Shown: in pieces, positions 25,534 through 33,217 of the stretch | Layout: every line of letters begins with the position of its first letter | Position numbering within the stretch: the first letter of the stretch is position 1 | Assembly (NCBI GenBank): GCA_023421245.1 | Contig: JAEZTV010000021.1 | Coordinates: 1 to 42,084, forward strand | Direction: 5' to 3' | Length of the DNA stretch: 42,084 nt | Source of the DNA: Bacillota bacterium | Lineage (GTDB): Bacteria; Bacillota; Clostridia; Oscillospirales; Ruminococcaceae | Translations under genes and position numbers: made by a program | The notes under the pieces: model-generated | Told to the model about the DNA's origin: nothing | Seen by the model: the letters and a program-made list of their open reading frames with translations, nothing else | The model's database searches: none

Positions 25534-27167
25534 AACGAATCATGATTGTTGACGATGAATTTTTGGTACGCATCGGAATTCGTTCTATGATTGATTGGGA
25601 GGCGCACGGTTACACTGTGGTAGGAGAGGCCGCAAACGGACAGGATGCAATCGAAAAGTTGGCGACGATTCACCCTCACATTATCCTTACCGATCTGCTC
25701 ATGGAGCCGGTCGATGGTCTGGAACTGATTCGGTATTGCCGCCAGCATCATCCGCACATCCGCATTATTGTACTGAGCAACTATAACGAGTTTGATAAGG
25801 TAAAGGCGGCAATGAAGCTTGGAGCGAGCGACTATCTGCTGAAACTAACCACCAGCGCCGCAGAACTGTTGCCTATCCTTGATGAGGTCTCAAAAGGCAT
25901 GGAGGATATCGCCGAAAACACATCGGTTGAGGCATACCGGCTGCTTAACCGCAACGTAAGCGCCATCCGCCAGCGGCTTATTCGCGTGATGGCACATGGC
26001 GGGTATACCAGCAGTGAGGATCTGCTAAGTGAGCTTAACCTGCTGGATAACCAGTGCAACTTTGTAGAGCCGTATTACGTTCTGTATCTTAAAATTATTA
26101 ACTTCGAGTTTATCCGCTCCTTCCCCGAAATGCAGGATTTAAGCACCTTTTCCGCATCCTTTGAGAATATTGCAAACGAAATATCGCAGGAGGTATTTCC
26201 CGCACAGACCTTTCGGTACGAAGCGGGAGATTATATTGTGGTATTTAACAACATGTCAGATCGCGATAACCCGCAGTTTTTGAAAAAGGTAGAGGAGTAT
26301 TACAACCGCCTTGCAAGCTTTATACACCGCTACCTTGGTGTACGGCTATGTGCCATACTCAGCGGAAAGCATCTGGGAGTGGATAGCTTTGCCTCGGCCA
26401 TGGATGCATGCAAAAAGTATATATCCAATTGTTTTTTATACGAGCAGCAAGCGCTTCTCTACAGCTGGCAGCAGACGGCGGGCCAACAGAAGCTGCAGAT
26501 ACCGGAACACCTCTCCATGGTTGATTGGAAAAATGCGCTGACCTTTTTTAACCAAGAGCTGGCCGCAGATTTTGTGCGGCAGTTGATCCAGTTTTTCTAC
26601 ACCACGAAAGAAAACGGCGCAGAGCTTTTTCTGTACCGCGAAAAATTGTTCGATCTCTATCGTGTGTGGAAAAAGGACAGCGATGCCAAGGGTATAGATC
26701 TTGATGCGTTGTGCGACAATTATGGACAACCCCTGTATCAGATTATCGTGCACTATGATCTGCTTTCGGATGTGGAAAAGGGCTTCTATGAAATTTTACA
26801 AGCATACGAGCAGGAATACATCAAACAAGGCAGCAAAAAACTGAGAAAGGATATTGTGCGCTGCATATCCTATGTCAAGCAAAACTTAAAGGAGGATTTG
26901 AGTGTGGCGATGATGGCAGGCTACCTGCATATGAGCGAAAGCTATTTCTCGCACCTGTTCAAAAGCGAGATGGGTATCAGCTTTATTGAGTACGTCAACC
27001 AGCTGCGCATCGAGAATGCGAAAGACCTGCTCGACAATACGGAGCTCAGAATCGGCGCTATTGCGTGTGAGGTTGGTGTCCCCAATGCAAACTATTTCAG
27101 TATCCTGTTTAAAAAGATCACCGGATTATCGCCTAACGAGTACCGGATGGGGAAAAAGGCGGAATAA
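25530..27167 (+). CDS. YesN-type response regulator (receiver + AraC DNA-binding domain)
   Basis: A 545-residue regulator. The receiver domain (1-120) starts RIMIVDDEF with acidic residues Asp8 and Asp9, and Asp55 in ILTDLLMEP is the phosphorylation site. The usual Lys is in DYLLK near 104, but the proline that commonly follows is replaced (KLTTS). A middle region (130-420) is family-typical. The C-terminal AraC helix-turn-helix (about 440-540) ends VPNANYFSILFKKITGLSPNEYR. TTG start with GAGGGGG upstream. Its likely target is the promoter of the binding-protein gene 183 bases downstream, where a palindrome is found (27216-27233). It completes the regulator trio. Confidence 0.93.
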   Translation: MKRIMIVDDEFLVRIGIRSMIDWEAHGYTVVGEAANGQDAIEKLATIHPHIILTDLLMEPVDGLELIRYCRQHHPHIRIIVLSNYNEFDKVKAAMKLGASDYLLKLTTSAAELLPILDEVSKGMEDIAENTSVEAYRLLNRNVSAIRQRLIRVMAHGGYTSSEDLLSELNLLDNQCNFVEPYYVLYLKIINFEFIRSFPEMQDLSTFSASFENIANEISQEVFPAQTFRYEAGDYIVVFNNMSDRDNPQFLKKVEEYYNRLASFIHRYLGVRLCAILSGKHLGVDSFASAMDACKKYISNCFLYEQQALLYSWQQTAGQQKLQIPEHLSMVDWKNALTFFNQELAADFVRQLIQFFYTTKENGAELFLYREKLFDLYRVWKKDSDAKGIDLDALCDNYGQPLYQIIVHYDLLSDVEKGFYEILQAYEQEYIKQGSKKLRKDIVRCISYVKQNLKEDLSVAMMAGYLHMSESYFSHLFKSEMGISFIEYVNQLRIENAKDLLDNTELRIGAIACEVGVPNANYFSILFKKITGLSPNEYRMGKKAE

Positions 27168-27215
27168 TAATAGAAATCTTAAAAAAGTAATCAACGCGTA
27201 ATGTGCCAAACCGCA

Positions 27216-27249
27216 CTGTTTTAGTGAAAACAGCTAAATACTGTAGAAT
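27216..27249 (+). promoter_or_regulatory. Palindrome and possible promoter before the sugar-binding protein gene
   Basis: CTGTTTT (27216-27222), AGTG, AAAACAG (27227-27233) form a perfect inverted repeat. It overlaps a weak -35 (TTAGTG, 27221-27226) that is 17 nt from TAGAAT (27244-27249). A second repeat, ACTGT (27240-27244) with ACAGT, follows directly. The site fits an operator for the adjacent AraC-type regulators. Confidence 0.45.
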
Positions 27250-27349
27250 AACAACAGTTATATCAATTGCTATCACATCGGAGTATTCGATACAATATAC
27301 CCAGTGGAACGAATCAATAGCCACAAAAAACAGTAGGAGGAAATACACT

Positions 27350-28717
27350 ATGAAAAAAGTACTGGCATTTTTCATGGCAGCAGCCATCATCCTCAGTATC
27401 GCAGGATGTTCGCAGGCAGCTGCGCCTTCCGGATCTTCTGCCGCACCGGCTGATGGCTCATCTGCTGCACCGGCAGAGAATAAAGACGATATTCTCTTGA
27501 AGATTTGGGGCGGTGTCCCCGCCGAGTACGGCCCCCAGGATATGATTGATTACTTTAATGCAGAGTTTAAGGACAAGGGTGTTCAGGCTGAGTATGTTCG
27601 CTTTGTAAATGACGAAACCGGCAACATGAAGCTTGAAACCACACTGCTTGGCGGTGGCGACATCGATATTTACATGACCTATACTGCGTCGAACCTTGTA
27701 AAAAGAGGTACCGGCAGCATGGCGCTCGATGTTTCAGACAAGCTCACAGCGATAAACTATGACCCCATTACCGAGCTTGGCTCTGCTGTAGAGCCCTACA
27801 TCATTGACGGCAAGGTGTACGGTCTTCCCACAAAGATGGAGAACTACTACATCCTCGCAAACGTAGATATGTTTGAGGAGGCCGGCATTCCGCTTCCTAC
27901 CTCATGGACCTATGATGAGTTCTATGAGACCGCAAAGAAGCTCACAAAGGGCGAGGGTCAGGATAAGGTTTATGGCATGTACTGGAACACCAACATGGAG
28001 ATTTTCCGTCCTTCCTATATTGCGCAAACCGTACTGGGTGAGAACTTCCTTTACAAAGAGGGCGGCACAGAATCCAACCTTGACAACCCTGAATTGATTC
28101 GTATCAACCAGCTCGTAGCAGATATGATGCTCAAAGACCGCACTGCCGTTACGCATACCGATAACGTTACCCAGAAACTGTCGGTTGAAAGCATGTTCCT
28201 TGGCGGCAAGGCTGCAATGAGCCTTGGCGTATGGTCTATTCGTTCCATCAAGGATCTTGAGAAGTACCCCCATGATTTTGAGACCGCTTACCTGCCTGTT
28301 CCGGAGCCCGAGGCAGGAGCCAGCAAGTACGCGATTGGCGAAGGTGTTATCGGCGACTTTATGTGCATCAACCCCAAGTCTGCAAACGTAGATGCAGCTT
28401 TCGATTTCTTGGTATGGTATGTCAACGGCGGCATGCTGCCCATGGCTCCCTATGGACGTATTCCGCTAACCACCAGAGTTTCCACCGAAGATAAGCTGGA
28501 AGCCTACATGAAGAACGGCGAAGGCATACTGCATGGGGAAACCGTTAGCAAGTTCCTTGAAAACAAGCCCAACATGGCTGTTTCTACCCAGACCAACAAG
28601 CTCGCTGAAATTCAGCAGGTTTACAACGAAGCACTCGAGTCTATCTTCACAGGGCAGCAGGATGCTGCAACAGCACTAACCGCAGCCAAAGCAAAAGCGG
28701 ATGGATTCCTGAAATAA
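27350..28717 (+). CDS. ABC sugar transporter substrate-binding lipoprotein
   Basis: A 455-residue family 1 solute-binding protein. A lipoprotein signal ends in LSIAGC (lipid-bearing Cys20). An Ala/Ser/Pro-rich linker (about 21-45) leads to the two-lobed binding domain that starts near DILLKIWGG. The motifs DIDIYMTYTASNLVKR and KVYGLPTKMENYYILANVDMFEEAGIPLP are typical of carbohydrate binders. The start is the ATG at 27350 with AGGAGG 9 nt upstream; the longer frame from 27203 runs through the promoter. It delivers its ligand to the two permeases encoded next. A hairpin between it and the permease genes probably keeps its level higher than theirs. Confidence 0.93.
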   Translation: MKKVLAFFMAAAIILSIAGCSQAAAPSGSSAAPADGSSAAPAENKDDILLKIWGGVPAEYGPQDMIDYFNAEFKDKGVQAEYVRFVNDETGNMKLETTLLGGGDIDIYMTYTASNLVKRGTGSMALDVSDKLTAINYDPITELGSAVEPYIIDGKVYGLPTKMENYYILANVDMFEEAGIPLPTSWTYDEFYETAKKLTKGEGQDKVYGMYWNTNMEIFRPSYIAQTVLGENFLYKEGGTESNLDNPELIRINQLVADMMLKDRTAVTHTDNVTQKLSVESMFLGGKAAMSLGVWSIRSIKDLEKYPHDFETAYLPVPEPEAGASKYAIGEGVIGDFMCINPKSANVDAAFDFLVWYVNGGMLPMAPYGRIPLTTRVSTEDKLEAYMKNGEGILHGETVSKFLENKPNMAVSTQTNKLAEIQQVYNEALESIFTGQQDAATALTAAKAKADGFLK

Positions 28718-28747
28718 CGCAGGAAGCAACACCGATCCTAGGCGCAG

Positions 28748-28789
28748 TGGGGCAGGGAATAAGGTCGTTATTCCCTGCCCCATTTATAT
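28748..28789 (+). terminator. Intercistronic hairpin between binding-protein and permease genes
   Basis: TGGGGCAGGGAATAA (28748-28762), loop GGTCG, TTATTCCCTGCCCCA (28768-28782): a perfect 15-bp stem followed by TTTATATA. It can act as a partial terminator or protect the upstream mRNA from decay, as is known in other binding-protein operons. Confidence 0.75.
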
Positions 28790-28799
28790 AACTACGAAA

Positions 28800-29759
28800 G
28801 TGGTGAAGCACTTGCAAACACACACTGCCACAAGCTCTGTAAAGACACCTTCATCGTGGGGAAAGAAAAAGTTTGGACTTAGTAAACAGGCTAAAACCGA
28901 CATCGCGGGGTATCTGTTTATTGCCCCCAATATGCTGGGCATGCTGATGTTTACACTATTGCCCTTGGTTTTCTCGCTGTTCATCAGCTTTACTGACTGG
29001 GATTTTACAAAGGGTATTGGCAACTGGGCCTTTAATTATGGTGCGAATTATGCGGAGATGTGGACTGATGATTGGTTTATCTCTGCCTTAAAAAATACAG
29101 TTCTCTTCGCGTTTACGGTCGTTCCCATCACCATCTTTCTGGCGTTGGTGATTGCGGTAATTATTGATAAGTACTGTATTGCAAAGCTGCCGCTCAAGCT
29201 TGCTCTTTTTATGCCGTACATATCAAACGTAGTTGCGGTTGCAATTGTATGGATTATGATGTATTCCCCATGGGGGCCCTTTACCCTGATGGTAAAAGCG
29301 CTGGGTGTGGAAAATCCCCCTGCATGGCTTGGCGATTACACGTGGGTAATGCCGGCACTCATTATTATGTCTATCTGGAGCAATGTCGGTTATGCAACCA
29401 TGATCTACACCTCCTCCATTCAGGGATTACCACAGGATGTGTACGAAGCGGCTGATGTAGACGGCGCAAGCGAGTTTACAAAGTTCTTTCGCCTTACGAT
29501 ACCCTCCCTCAGTCCAACAACCTTTTTCCTCGTTATCACCACCTTAATCAACTCCTTCCAGATATTTGCCCCCATTCAAATTATGACCCGCGGCGGCCCC
29601 GGTTCGTCGAGTAATGTGCTGGTGTATTATATCTACCGCGTAGCGTTCTCGTTCTACCGCATGGGTTATGCCTCGGCAATTTCTTGGATATTGTTCCTTA
29701 TCCTGCTCATTATTACTCTGATTCAGTGGCATGGTCAGAAAAAATGGGTTAGTTACTAG
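28800..29759 (+). CDS. ABC sugar transporter permease (MalF/UgpA type)
   Basis: A 319-residue integral membrane protein with six predicted helices. The cytoplasmic EAA loop that contacts the ATPase reads DVYEAADVDGASEFTKFFRL near residue 215. The N-terminal region of about 40 residues is polar (HTATSSVKTPSS...). Three starts are possible: GTG at 28800 or 28803, both with poor ribosome sites, or TTG at 28812 with GGTG 6 nt upstream. It pairs with the next gene to form the membrane channel. No ATP-binding subunit gene is in the locus, so an ATPase shared by several importers (MsmK/MsmX type) is expected elsewhere. Confidence 0.93.
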   Translation: MVKHLQTHTATSSVKTPSSWGKKKFGLSKQAKTDIAGYLFIAPNMLGMLMFTLLPLVFSLFISFTDWDFTKGIGNWAFNYGANYAEMWTDDWFISALKNTVLFAFTVVPITIFLALVIAVIIDKYCIAKLPLKLALFMPYISNVVAVAIVWIMMYSPWGPFTLMVKALGVENPPAWLGDYTWVMPALIIMSIWSNVGYATMIYTSSIQGLPQDVYEAADVDGASEFTKFFRLTIPSLSPTTFFLVITTLINSFQIFAPIQIMTRGGPGSSSNVLVYYIYRVAFSFYRMGYASAISWILFLILLIITLIQWHGQKKWVSY

Positions 29760-29775
29760 CAAAGGAGTGGCATCA

Positions 29776-30636
29776 ATGACAACTTCCTATAAATTAAAAA
29801 ATACAATCATACGTGTGATTATGACGCTGATAATCGGTGCCATTGCCTTGTTTATGATAACTCCATTCTTGTGGATGCTCTCGGCATCCATGAAAACTGC
29901 ATCAGATGTTTTAAAGCTTCCGATTGACTGGATACCGGATTATTTTTATCCGGAAAACTATCTGCAGGTATGGAATATCGGCGACAGCGCAACGGTAGAC
30001 TACCATTTCGGCCTTGCCTACGCAAACTCGTTAAAGATTGCCTTTATCAACCTTGTTGGTGCGGTATTCACCAGTACTCTGGCGGGTTATGCTTTTGCAA
30101 AGATTAAGTTTCGCGGAAGCGGCATCGTGTTTTTGCTGTACCTTGCCACGATGATGGTTCCTACACAGGTTACCCTAATCCCGCGATTTGTAATGTTCAA
30201 CAGCCTGAACATGATCGGCAGCCATGCACCGCTTATATTGCCGGGTCTTGTTACGATTACCGGAACGTTCCTCATGCGCCAGTGCTTTTTGCAGGTGCCC
30301 AATGAGCTTAAGGAGGCGGCGCTGATTGATGGAGCGGGTGAATTCACCACGTGGTGGAGAATCATGGTTCCCATCGCAAAGCCCAGCATGGCAGCCCTTG
30401 CCATGCTCGTGTTCTTGTGGAACTGGAACAACTACCTTGACGCGCTGGTTTTCCTCTCCGACTGGCGGCTTTATACCATACCGGTTGCGTTAACCAACTA
30501 CGTGGAGGAAAGCTTAACCGAGTACAACCTTCTGATGGCGGCAGCGGCCTCCGCACTCATTCCCGTATTCCTTGTGTTTGTAGCAGGCCAAAGATTCTTT
30601 GTAAAGGGACTGGTTGCAGGCGCAGTAAAGGGCTAA
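29776..30636 (+). CDS. ABC sugar transporter permease (MalG/UgpE type)
   Basis: A 286-residue membrane protein with six predicted helices. The EAA loop reads NELKEAALIDGAGEFTTWWR near residue 180. The periplasm-side segment SMKTASDVLKLPIDWIPDYF is typical of carbohydrate permeases of this half. The start is the ATG at 29776, 8 nt after AAAGGAG; the longer frame from 29731 overlaps the upstream gene and lacks a site. It is the last gene of the importer and is followed by a terminator. Confidence 0.93.
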   Translation: MTTSYKLKNTIIRVIMTLIIGAIALFMITPFLWMLSASMKTASDVLKLPIDWIPDYFYPENYLQVWNIGDSATVDYHFGLAYANSLKIAFINLVGAVFTSTLAGYAFAKIKFRGSGIVFLLYLATMMVPTQVTLIPRFVMFNSLNMIGSHAPLILPGLVTITGTFLMRQCFLQVPNELKEAALIDGAGEFTTWWRIMVPIAKPSMAALAMLVFLWNWNNYLDALVFLSDWRLYTIPVALTNYVEESLTEYNLLMAAAASALIPVFLVFVAGQRFFVKGLVAGAVKG

Positions 30637-30657
30637 ACAGACAATCAAAAAACAAGT

Positions 30658-30694
30658 AAGAGGGTGCCGTTATGGCACTCTTTTGTTGTTTTTT
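30658..30694 (+). terminator. Terminator of the ABC importer operon
   Basis: An 11-bp stem with two G-U pairs (30658-30668 with 30674-30684), loop GTTAT, followed by TTGTTTTTT. Confidence 0.8.
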
Positions 30695-30798
30695 GGCGGT
30701 ACTTTCGGTAGCCGTCATCTAAATCAGAATATTTCTCAACCTTGTCCGTTCTGGGCGGTTGTTCAGTTTAAGAAGCCGGAATACATGCCGATGCAGCA

Positions 30799-30828
30799 TT
30801 CACCAATCCTTTTAGCAAAACGTATAAT
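30799..30828 (+). promoter_or_regulatory. Possible promoter of the 56-aa protein/spoVM unit
   Basis: TTCACC (30799-30804), 18 nt, TATAAT (30823-30828), 51 nt before the ATG at 30879. The same -10 region reads CGTATAAT, which is also close to a sigma-E -10 box; the sporulation genes downstream make that an option. Confidence 0.4.
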
Positions 30829-30878
30829 GGGTTAGAAAAGCCGTATGCACAAAACAAGAGAGTAAGGCAGGTGATGTT

Positions 30879-31049
30879 ATGCGCAGAAGATGCAAAAGAC
30901 GCCGTACCGCGACGTTTCCGCTCATTGCCTTTTCCATGGGCCTTGGCATATTTCTGTCGTGGTTCTTTTCCATCCGCTTTACAATCATCCTCTGCTCATT
31001 TCTTATTATCTGTCTTGGGCTGCGGTTTTTAAAAAATTGCTGGTGGTAA
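30879..31049 (+). CDS. Small basic membrane protein (56 aa), unknown function
   Basis: A 56-residue protein too short for most gene finders. It starts with a strongly basic stretch (MRRRCKRRR), then two short hydrophobic segments (about 13-29 and 34-49) and ends KNCWW. I recall similar basic, two-helix micro-proteins from other Clostridia, but no function is attached to them. The ATG at 30879 follows AAGGCAGG. It lies 43 bases before spoVM on the same strand, so a role in sporulation, for example in the mother-cell or forespore membrane, is a reasonable guess. The basic N-terminus predicts a cytoplasmic side rich in positive charge. Confidence 0.65.
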   Translation: MRRRCKRRRTATFPLIAFSMGLGIFLSWFFSIRFTIILCSFLIICLGLRFLKNCWW

Positions 31050-31092
31050 AACCGCTGAAAATAATACTTATTAATTAAAGAGGGTGAGCACT

Positions 31093-31176
31093 GTGAAGGT
31101 TATCGTCGTAAAAAGCCCGAGGTTTTTATCGGGTATCCTAAGATTTTTGTTTGGGATTAAAAAGCAGGATGCCTGA
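31093..31176 (+). CDS. spoVM: Stage V sporulation protein M (SpoVM), 27 aa
   Basis: A 27-residue peptide. In Bacillus, SpoVM is a 26-residue amphipathic helix that binds the convex outer forespore membrane and anchors SpoIVA, starting coat assembly. The present peptide has the same layout: MK at the start, KSPRFLSGILRFLFG in the middle, and a charged end (KKQDA). Position by position it shares Met1, Lys2, Lys7, Pro9, Phe11, Leu12, Gly14, Ile15, Arg17 and Gly21 with the B. subtilis peptide, including Pro9, which is needed for shallow membrane insertion. The start is GTG at 31093 with GAGGGTG upstream. SipL and SpoIVA genes follow within 2.1 kb, which supports the call strongly. Confidence 0.9.
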   Translation: MKVIVVKSPRFLSGILRFLFGIKKQDA

Positions 31177-31560
31177 TACTACATAAAAGTTTAAGAATAA
31201 ACCAAGTGCCGCTGCTGTCCAAACGACGGCGGATTTGGTCTGCGTCAGCGTGTAACCGGCACATTCTCGCCGCAGACCGAACAAGGCGGCGGATGCAACG
31301 CTTCCCTTACCGGTTCTATCCTGTACAACTTTATTTAATACTGGCGTGCATTAAGGGCAATGACATTTTTTTAATCGGCGGGTATACCTTGTTGCCTGAG
31401 ACGAAAGCCGCGAGCAGATAGTCCTTATAAGGTTTTTTCGCCGGTTTCACCGCCGCCGGTTGCTGATCAGCGCGTTTAAAATGGAAACAGTATAAAACAA
31501 ACCCTGCATCCGGCAAAAAGCTGTCATGATAGTATAATCTTGCGGTCATAAAAAATGATG
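31177..31560. other. Intergenic region without a supported gene
   Basis: These 384 bases follow spoVM. Open frames on both strands lack ribosome sites. A frame on the minus strand (31549-31331) opens with TARLYYHDSFL, which resembles the start of an AlaX-type alanyl-tRNA editing protein but then diverges, so it may be a decayed remnant. GGTCTGCG near 31240 and CGCAGACC near 31280 could pair. Nothing else stands out. Confidence 0.4.
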
Positions 31561-31590
31561 GTCAACCTCCCTTTGGAGGTTGGCTTTTTT
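31561..31590 (+). terminator. Terminator upstream of sipL
   Basis: GTCAACCTCC (31561-31570) pairs with GGAGGTTGGC (31575-31584), followed by TTTTTT. It separates the spoVM unit from sipL, which must then have its own promoter in the 65-nt leader; a sequence CATATCTT at 31592-31599 is slightly like a sigma-E -35. Confidence 0.88.
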
Positions 31591-31655
31591 GCATATCTTG
31601 GACATGGGGTGAATATGTATGTGTTAGAAAACTGATAAAAGGAGAGGTAATCTTT

Positions 31656-33200
31656 ATGGAGCTTATGGTCAATAAAGAGGCTGTTACCATAAATGAAGTT
31701 GTGTACGACGGCTGTGTGCAGCAGCCTGTAAACTGTGACCTAATGCTGCCGGACTACTGCCCCGATATCCTGCGCGTACTGCGGTGCGACATCGACCCGA
31801 AGGTGATGAGCAAGCAGGTGATTGGGGAAAAGCTGGTGATCGATGGAACGGCGTGCGCAAAGCTGCTTTACATTGATGATGCCCGCTGTCTGCGCAGCCA
31901 CGAGCACAAGATTCCGTTCACCACGAGCGTTGAGCTGAAAACCGCACCCGAGACCCCGTCTGTTGAAGCGCATGTAACCACCGACTATGTCAACTGCCGT
32001 CCTGTTTCACAACGCCGCTTAGATATCAAGGGATCGCTGAGCGTGTGTGCCGTTGTCACCGCACCGCGTACCGAGAATGTTATCAGCGAGGCGGCGGGCA
32101 TGAATGTAGAGGTACAGCGTAAGATGGTCAAACACAGCCGAACCATCGCAAATGTTTCGCGCGCCTTTACGGTTAAGGAGGAACTCGATGTCGGCTATGG
32201 CAAGGATAGCATCGGCGCGGTGGTGCGCACCGACGGTGCTTGTGTCGTAACCGACTACAAGGTCATCGCAAACAAAATTATCCTTAAGGCAGAATTGAGC
32301 GGGCATATCCTCTATACAGCCGACAACAAGGCTAACACAGCAAATATCATGGAATACACCCTGCCCATCAGTCAGATTGTGGATGTGGAAGGGGTGGATG
32401 AGAACTCTCAGTGCCGCCTGATGCTCACCGTCAACGGCATCGCGCCTGAGGTGCGTGCCAACAACGAGGGTGAAGCGCGCCTGATTGCGCTCGGGGTAGA
32501 GATAGGCTGCAACGCCGTTGCGTACAAAAACAGTGAGGTGCCCGTTGTAACCGATATGTACTCCACAAAATATGACTCTACGCACACTGCAAAGCAGGTG
32601 ATGTTCGAACGTCTTGCCGCGGTTCTGGGCAACGAATATACCGTGAAGAACACCTATGACATGCCGGAGGCCGAAGCCGTACTGGATGTGTGGAGTGAGG
32701 TGGCGGTAAAGAATGCTAAGGTAGAAAACGGCGAGCTTGTCATTCTGGGCACCATCAAAACATGTCTGCTTGCGGAACAAGAGGATGGCGAGACCGTCTG
32801 CCTTGAGCGAATGGGAGAGATGGAGTACCGTACCAAGGTGGATAACGCAGGCGAAAACATGATGGCAAACAGCGAAGCAATTGTTAAGAACACCCAGTAC
32901 ACGGTCACCGGAAAGGATAAGATGGAGGTGCGCTGTACGCTGTTTATCAGTGCAAGTGTATTTGCCGTCGGGCGTGAAAATGTGCTCACCGACATTGCGG
33001 TAAACGAAAAAGCAGAGAAGAAGTCGGGCGAAACAGCAGCGCTTATCATCTATTTTGCCGAGGAAAATGAATCGGTATGGGAGATTGCCAAACGATATAA
33101 CACCTCAGTCAAATTGATTGCAAACAGCAACGAGCTTGCGGGCGATAATGTGGGAGGGCGATGCATGCTGCTGATACCCACCGCATCCAATGAGCACTAA
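31656..33200 (+). CDS. sipL: SpoIVA-interacting coat protein SipL (DUF3794 repeats + LysM)
   Basis: A 514-residue protein. Residues 1-455 contain repeated DUF3794 (SPOCS) units, with recurring segments such as CDLMLPDYCPDILRVLRCD and QISQ/DVEGVDENSQCRL. Residues about 465-512 are a LysM domain (ESVWEIAKRYNTSVKLIANS). The same order and length describe SipL of C. difficile, which binds SpoIVA through its LysM domain and is required for coat attachment. No signal peptide is present, as expected for a mother-cell cytosolic protein. ATG start with AAGGAGAGG upstream. The spoIVA gene follows 17 bases later, so the two partners are probably made from one transcript. Chromosomal pairing with SpoIVA supports the call over other DUF3794 proteins. 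Confidence 0.87.
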   Translation: MELMVNKEAVTINEVVYDGCVQQPVNCDLMLPDYCPDILRVLRCDIDPKVMSKQVIGEKLVIDGTACAKLLYIDDARCLRSHEHKIPFTTSVELKTAPETPSVEAHVTTDYVNCRPVSQRRLDIKGSLSVCAVVTAPRTENVISEAAGMNVEVQRKMVKHSRTIANVSRAFTVKEELDVGYGKDSIGAVVRTDGACVVTDYKVIANKIILKAELSGHILYTADNKANTANIMEYTLPISQIVDVEGVDENSQCRLMLTVNGIAPEVRANNEGEARLIALGVEIGCNAVAYKNSEVPVVTDMYSTKYDSTHTAKQVMFERLAAVLGNEYTVKNTYDMPEAEAVLDVWSEVAVKNAKVENGELVILGTIKTCLLAEQEDGETVCLERMGEMEYRTKVDNAGENMMANSEAIVKNTQYTVTGKDKMEVRCTLFISASVFAVGRENVLTDIAVNEKAEKKSGETAALIIYFAEENESVWEIAKRYNTSVKLIANSNELAGDNVGGRCMLLIPTASNEH

Positions 33201-33217
33201 GCAAAGGGGGGATTTAA

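Noticed and set aside
27203..27349. Extended N-terminus of the sugar-binding protein
   Set aside because: It has no ribosome site, covers the promoter region and would bury the lipobox signal peptide.
31206..31421. Plus-strand ORF of 71 codons between spoVM and sipL
   Set aside because: No ribosome site, Arg-rich translation without pattern, and no link to known families.
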